The notes beneath the pieces are model-generated. The model worked only from the letters and a program-made list of their open reading frames with translations. It was not told the origin of the DNA and made no database searches. Shown one piece after another: positions 4,181-6,614 of a stretch of 6,614 nucleotides of DNA. Positions within the stretch are counted from its first letter, which is position 1. Every line of letters begins with the position of its first letter. Made by a program: the position numbers and the translations under genes. Source of the DNA: Candidatus Staskawiczbacteria bacterium (GTDB taxonomy: Bacteria; Patescibacteriota; Minisyncoccia; Minisyncoccales; Staskawiczbacteraceae); contig CAINMG010000015.1 in NCBI GenBank assembly GCA_903850725.1, positions 1 through 6,614 on the forward strand. Reading direction: 5' to 3'.

Positions 4181-6614
4181 TTTATATTTACTATTTTTCC
4201 TTGCAAAATATCATCTTCCAAAACCTTGACCTTTTTTGTTATATTGCCAATTTTTATTTTGTAATCACTAGCTACTACATCTGAGCTTGCCTGATTGCCA
4301 GTTGCATAAGGAGCAATAAATTCATACTCCCCGTTATTGGCAACTGCTTTATTTTCATAAATAAAATTCCTGTCCTGATTTGTGCTTATCTCTACAGATA
4401 CATTTATTTCTGAGCCGTTTGGTGCATATCCTTTAATTTTAGCACCTTTTACATATTCAAATACTTTTAACATCTTTATATCTTTCATTAAACTTTGATT
4501 TGGGAAAATTGTTGAAGTAGTTTCTGATTCATACAACAATCTAAAATGATTTAAGGCATCTATTTCTAAATTTATTTTTTTATCATCTAACTTTTTTTCA
4601 ATTATAGTCTTGCTACCATCCAATAAATGTAAACGAGCAATCATAGAATTATCGTATTTTGTGGGCATGTTTTCTGGCTCATCAATATAACCCGCCATAT
4701 CTCCTTGACACAACTTGACCATTCCATTAAAAACTCCCCATTCAAGTATTGCAAATTTACTATCTATAACAATATATCTTGCTCTTAATTTATCTAAATA
4801 TGAAGTTGCCTTATTTTCATCTGTTTCAATAAAAAATACAGCCTCCCCCAACTCTACTACTTTACCATCAATTTTCCTTCCAATACCTAATTGAAAATTA
4901 TTGGCAATTACTGGCCTTTGACTATAATATTCTATAGCATGCCCATCATCCCAATGGGACAAAATCCCATAAGATTTTTCTGGATACTCATAAGCATTAA
5001 CTTTCCCAGTTTTAGAGTTTACCCCCGGTTCTTTATATACACCATAAAAATCTAAACCTGGATCTGGTGTTTTGTCTTTTAACCACTTTAATGTATTTTG
5101 CCAATCACTATTAAAAACATAAGGATTAAATGTAGCACCCATTGTCGAAGAAACCAAAGATGGCAATGATTTAGGGAAAGATTGCCCTGCATTAAAAGGG
5201 AAAGGATAAATTAAAAAGAATATCAGGCTAAACAACATTACAATAGAAGAGATTAAAAAATAATTTTTAAAATAATAATCTTCTTGTCTTAAATGAGAAG
5301 AGATATCTAATGATTTAAAGCTAAGTTCAAAGCCTTTTACTACAAAAAACGCTGATAATAACGCAACATTTACAGACAAATAAATATCAAATCTTACTTG
5401 ACCAAAAAATGGCAAAATACCTGTTATCAAAATGATTATAACTGTCCATATTATTAACACTAATTGTTCTGCCTTTTTTTCTTTAAAATAATTATAAACA
5501 ATTATGCAAAAACCTATCAAATACATAAAAAATAGTGAATAATATCTATCTACAGCTCCTTGAAATCTTAAAGGACTCATTTCAGATACAAAACTTTTAA
5601 AATTAGTTAAAGAAGATCCGTTATTGTTAATACCATTAGCTAAAACTATGATATTATTAAAAATTACTGGAAAAAAAAGTTTTAGAACTATTAAAAAAAA
5701 TGAAAATATAATTACAAGTAGTGGAATAATCTGCCAATTTTTAAGACCCCTTTTTACTACAAATATACTAGATGCCCATAATAATAAAAACGATAGTAAT
5801 CCAAGAGCAAAACACAATATGTGGTTTATATTATACATTCCAGAATAGATATTTGGATGACCAAAAAATGGCGAAATCATTGCCAAAGGAATAAAAAATA
5901 GCATAAATCCAGCAAGCAAAATCCATCTCGCAGATCTATTTGAAATAAATTCTATAAAAAAATAAGTCGTTAAAATAACAAATATAATAAAAAGAAATAA
6001 AATAGCCCCGACCCAAGTTAAAAGATAAAGCCCCAAAGAAATACCTGATAAGGCTATAAAAATCCAAAGTTTTAAATTTTTTATACCGACCCCATTTCTA
6101 GCATATTTAAAGGCTTTAATCAAAAATAGCATAGTCAAAGAAGAAAGCAAAACTTCTGCTATATGATGGTCATTAAACCCCAATCCAGATCTAATCAAAA
6201 CAACTGGAAACACAGAAATAAAAAACGCTGACAACAAAGAAATTTTTACATTACCCCATAAAGCTTTTGCAATAAAATATACAACAATAGGGATTAAACT
6301 TCCTAAAAAAACTGGGTAAAAAGGAGCAATATTATTGATAATTTCTAAACTTGGCTTTCCAAAACTTATTATCCAAATAAAACCAGCTAAAACAAAATCA
6401 TATAATGGAGCCATTTTTATATAAGCACCATAGGGAAAGTTCACATAAGGATCAAAATTTATAAAATTTGGGAAATGACTGCCTAAAAGCATATTTTCCA
6501 ATACTCTCATGTGATACATAGCATCATCAATATATTTTACGCCTCCTTGAGTAAAAATATCTTTATAGCTAAAAAAACTCCTTATAAAAAAGGAAAAACA
6601 AAAAATTATAAATA
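4177..6614 (-). CDS. STT3/AglB-type oligosaccharyltransferase, 5' end cut by the window
   Basis: This membrane enzyme transfers a lipid-linked glycan to Asn of target proteins on the outer membrane face. The frame is open to the right edge. An in-frame Met at 6519 exists but is not the start: the 31 codons before it encode the end of helix 1 and YIDDAMYHMR, the first external-loop motif with the catalytic Asp (codon 6525-6523). Counting from that Met, further motifs are GFNDHHIAE (114-122, second Asp/metal motif), FVSEMSP (310-316, the SVSE/TIXE loop with Glu313), GQVRFD (373-378, conserved Arg) and HWDDGHAIEYYSQRP (522-536), the WWDYG acceptor site in altered form. About 13 helices end near residue 440, followed by a soluble domain. 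The end (FEYVKGAKIKGYAP at 687-700, then a beta-rich stretch to 780) resembles the C-terminal domain of archaeal AglB rather than bacterial PglB. At least 811 residues are visible, near AglB-L length. It heads the visible minus-strand cluster; any promoter lies outside. Confidence 0.92.
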   Translation of the reverse strand, partial: FIIFCFSFFIRSFFSYKDIFTQGGVKYIDDAMYHMRVLENMLLGSHFPNFINFDPYVNFPYGAYIKMAPLYDFVLAGFIWIISFGKPSLEIINNIAPFYPVFLGSLIPIVVYFIAKALWGNVKISLLSAFFISVFPVVLIRSGLGFNDHHIAEVLLSSLTMLFLIKAFKYARNGVGIKNLKLWIFIALSGISLGLYLLTWVGAILFLFIIFVILTTYFFIEFISNRSARWILLAGFMLFFIPLAMISPFFGHPNIYSGMYNINHILCFALGLLSFLLLWASSIFVVKRGLKNWQIIPLLVIIFSFFLIVLKLFFPVIFNNIIVLANGINNNGSSLTNFKSFVSEMSPLRFQGAVDRYYSLFFMYLIGFCIIVYNYFKEKKAEQLVLIIWTVIIILITGILPFFGQVRFDIYLSVNVALLSAFFVVKGFELSFKSLDISSHLRQEDYYFKNYFLISSIVMLFSLIFFLIYPFPFNAGQSFPKSLPSLVSSTMGATFNPYVFNSDWQNTLKWLKDKTPDPGLDFYGVYKEPGVNSKTGKVNAYEYPEKSYGILSHWDDGHAIEYYSQRPVIANNFQLGIGRKIDGKVVELGEAVFFIETDENKATSYLDKLRARYIVIDSKFAILEWGVFNGMVKLCQGDMAGYIDEPENMPTKYDNSMIARLHLLDGSKTIIEKKLDDKKINLEIDALNHFRLLYESETTSTIFPNQSLMKDIKMLKVFEYVKGAKIKGYAPNGSEINVSVEISTNQDRNFIYENKAVANNGEYEFIAPYATGNQASSDVVASDYKIKIGNITKKVKVLEDDILQGKIVNIK

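Noticed and set aside
5624..5848. 74-residue plus-strand open frame.
   Set aside because: Antisense to membrane helices of the STT3 gene, with no recognisable features.
1..6614. CRISPR array, tRNA/rRNA gene, transposase or insertion sequence.
   Set aside because: No regularly spaced repeats, no cloverleaf-like or rRNA-like segment, and every long frame is explained by glycan-related genes.

Overview
The window carries two converging gene clusters for surface glycan or glycoprotein assembly. It is very A+T-rich (roughly 30% G+C by eye, not counted). A plus-strand cluster (117-3160) holds a four-helix EamA/SMR-like membrane protein, a dTDP-glucose 4,6-dehydratase-like SDR enzyme, a class I SAM methyltransferase and a rhamnosyltransferase-like GT2 glycosyltransferase. 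A minus-strand cluster, read from the right edge down to 3174, holds an STT3/AglB-type oligosaccharyltransferase cut by the window edge, a DPM1-like polyprenyl-phosphate sugar synthase and a DUF2304 membrane protein. The two clusters meet tail to tail with only 13 bases between stop codons.

Organism: all six visible starts are ATG, none has a convincing Shine-Dalgarno sequence, genes are packed 2-43 bases apart or overlap as ATGA, and UGA serves as a stop (no sign of recoding). An archaeal-style STT3 together with DPM1-like GT2 and DUF2304 is found, from general knowledge, in DPANN and other archaea and in Candidate Phyla Radiation (Patescibacteria) genomes. The first 116 bases hold a perfect 9-base DnaA-box word, an exact TTGACA on the minus strand and a TTGCAA-17-TATAAT promoter on the plus strand. 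These lean towards a bacterium, so a Patescibacteria member using the standard bacterial code is my best guess. A DPANN archaeon is not excluded.

How the genes may work together (inference): the minus cluster would load a sugar onto a polyprenyl phosphate (DPM1-like enzyme, perhaps held at the membrane by DUF2304) and transfer lipid-linked glycan to protein asparagines outside the membrane (STT3). The plus cluster would make and decorate a deoxysugar (dehydratase, methyltransferase), add it to a growing glycan (GT2) and perhaps help flip a lipid-linked sugar (EamA/SMR-like protein). No initiating phosphoglycosyltransferase, RmlA/C/D, Wzx or ABC flippase lies in the window, so the pathway is only partly visible.

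The main points of interest are: the STT3 reading frame runs to the window edge, and the Met at 6519 is not its start, since the catalytic-Asp motif lies just upstream of it; its WWDYG acceptor motif is altered to HWDDG; and the bases before 117 look like a divergent regulatory region with a DnaA-box word and a dyad.
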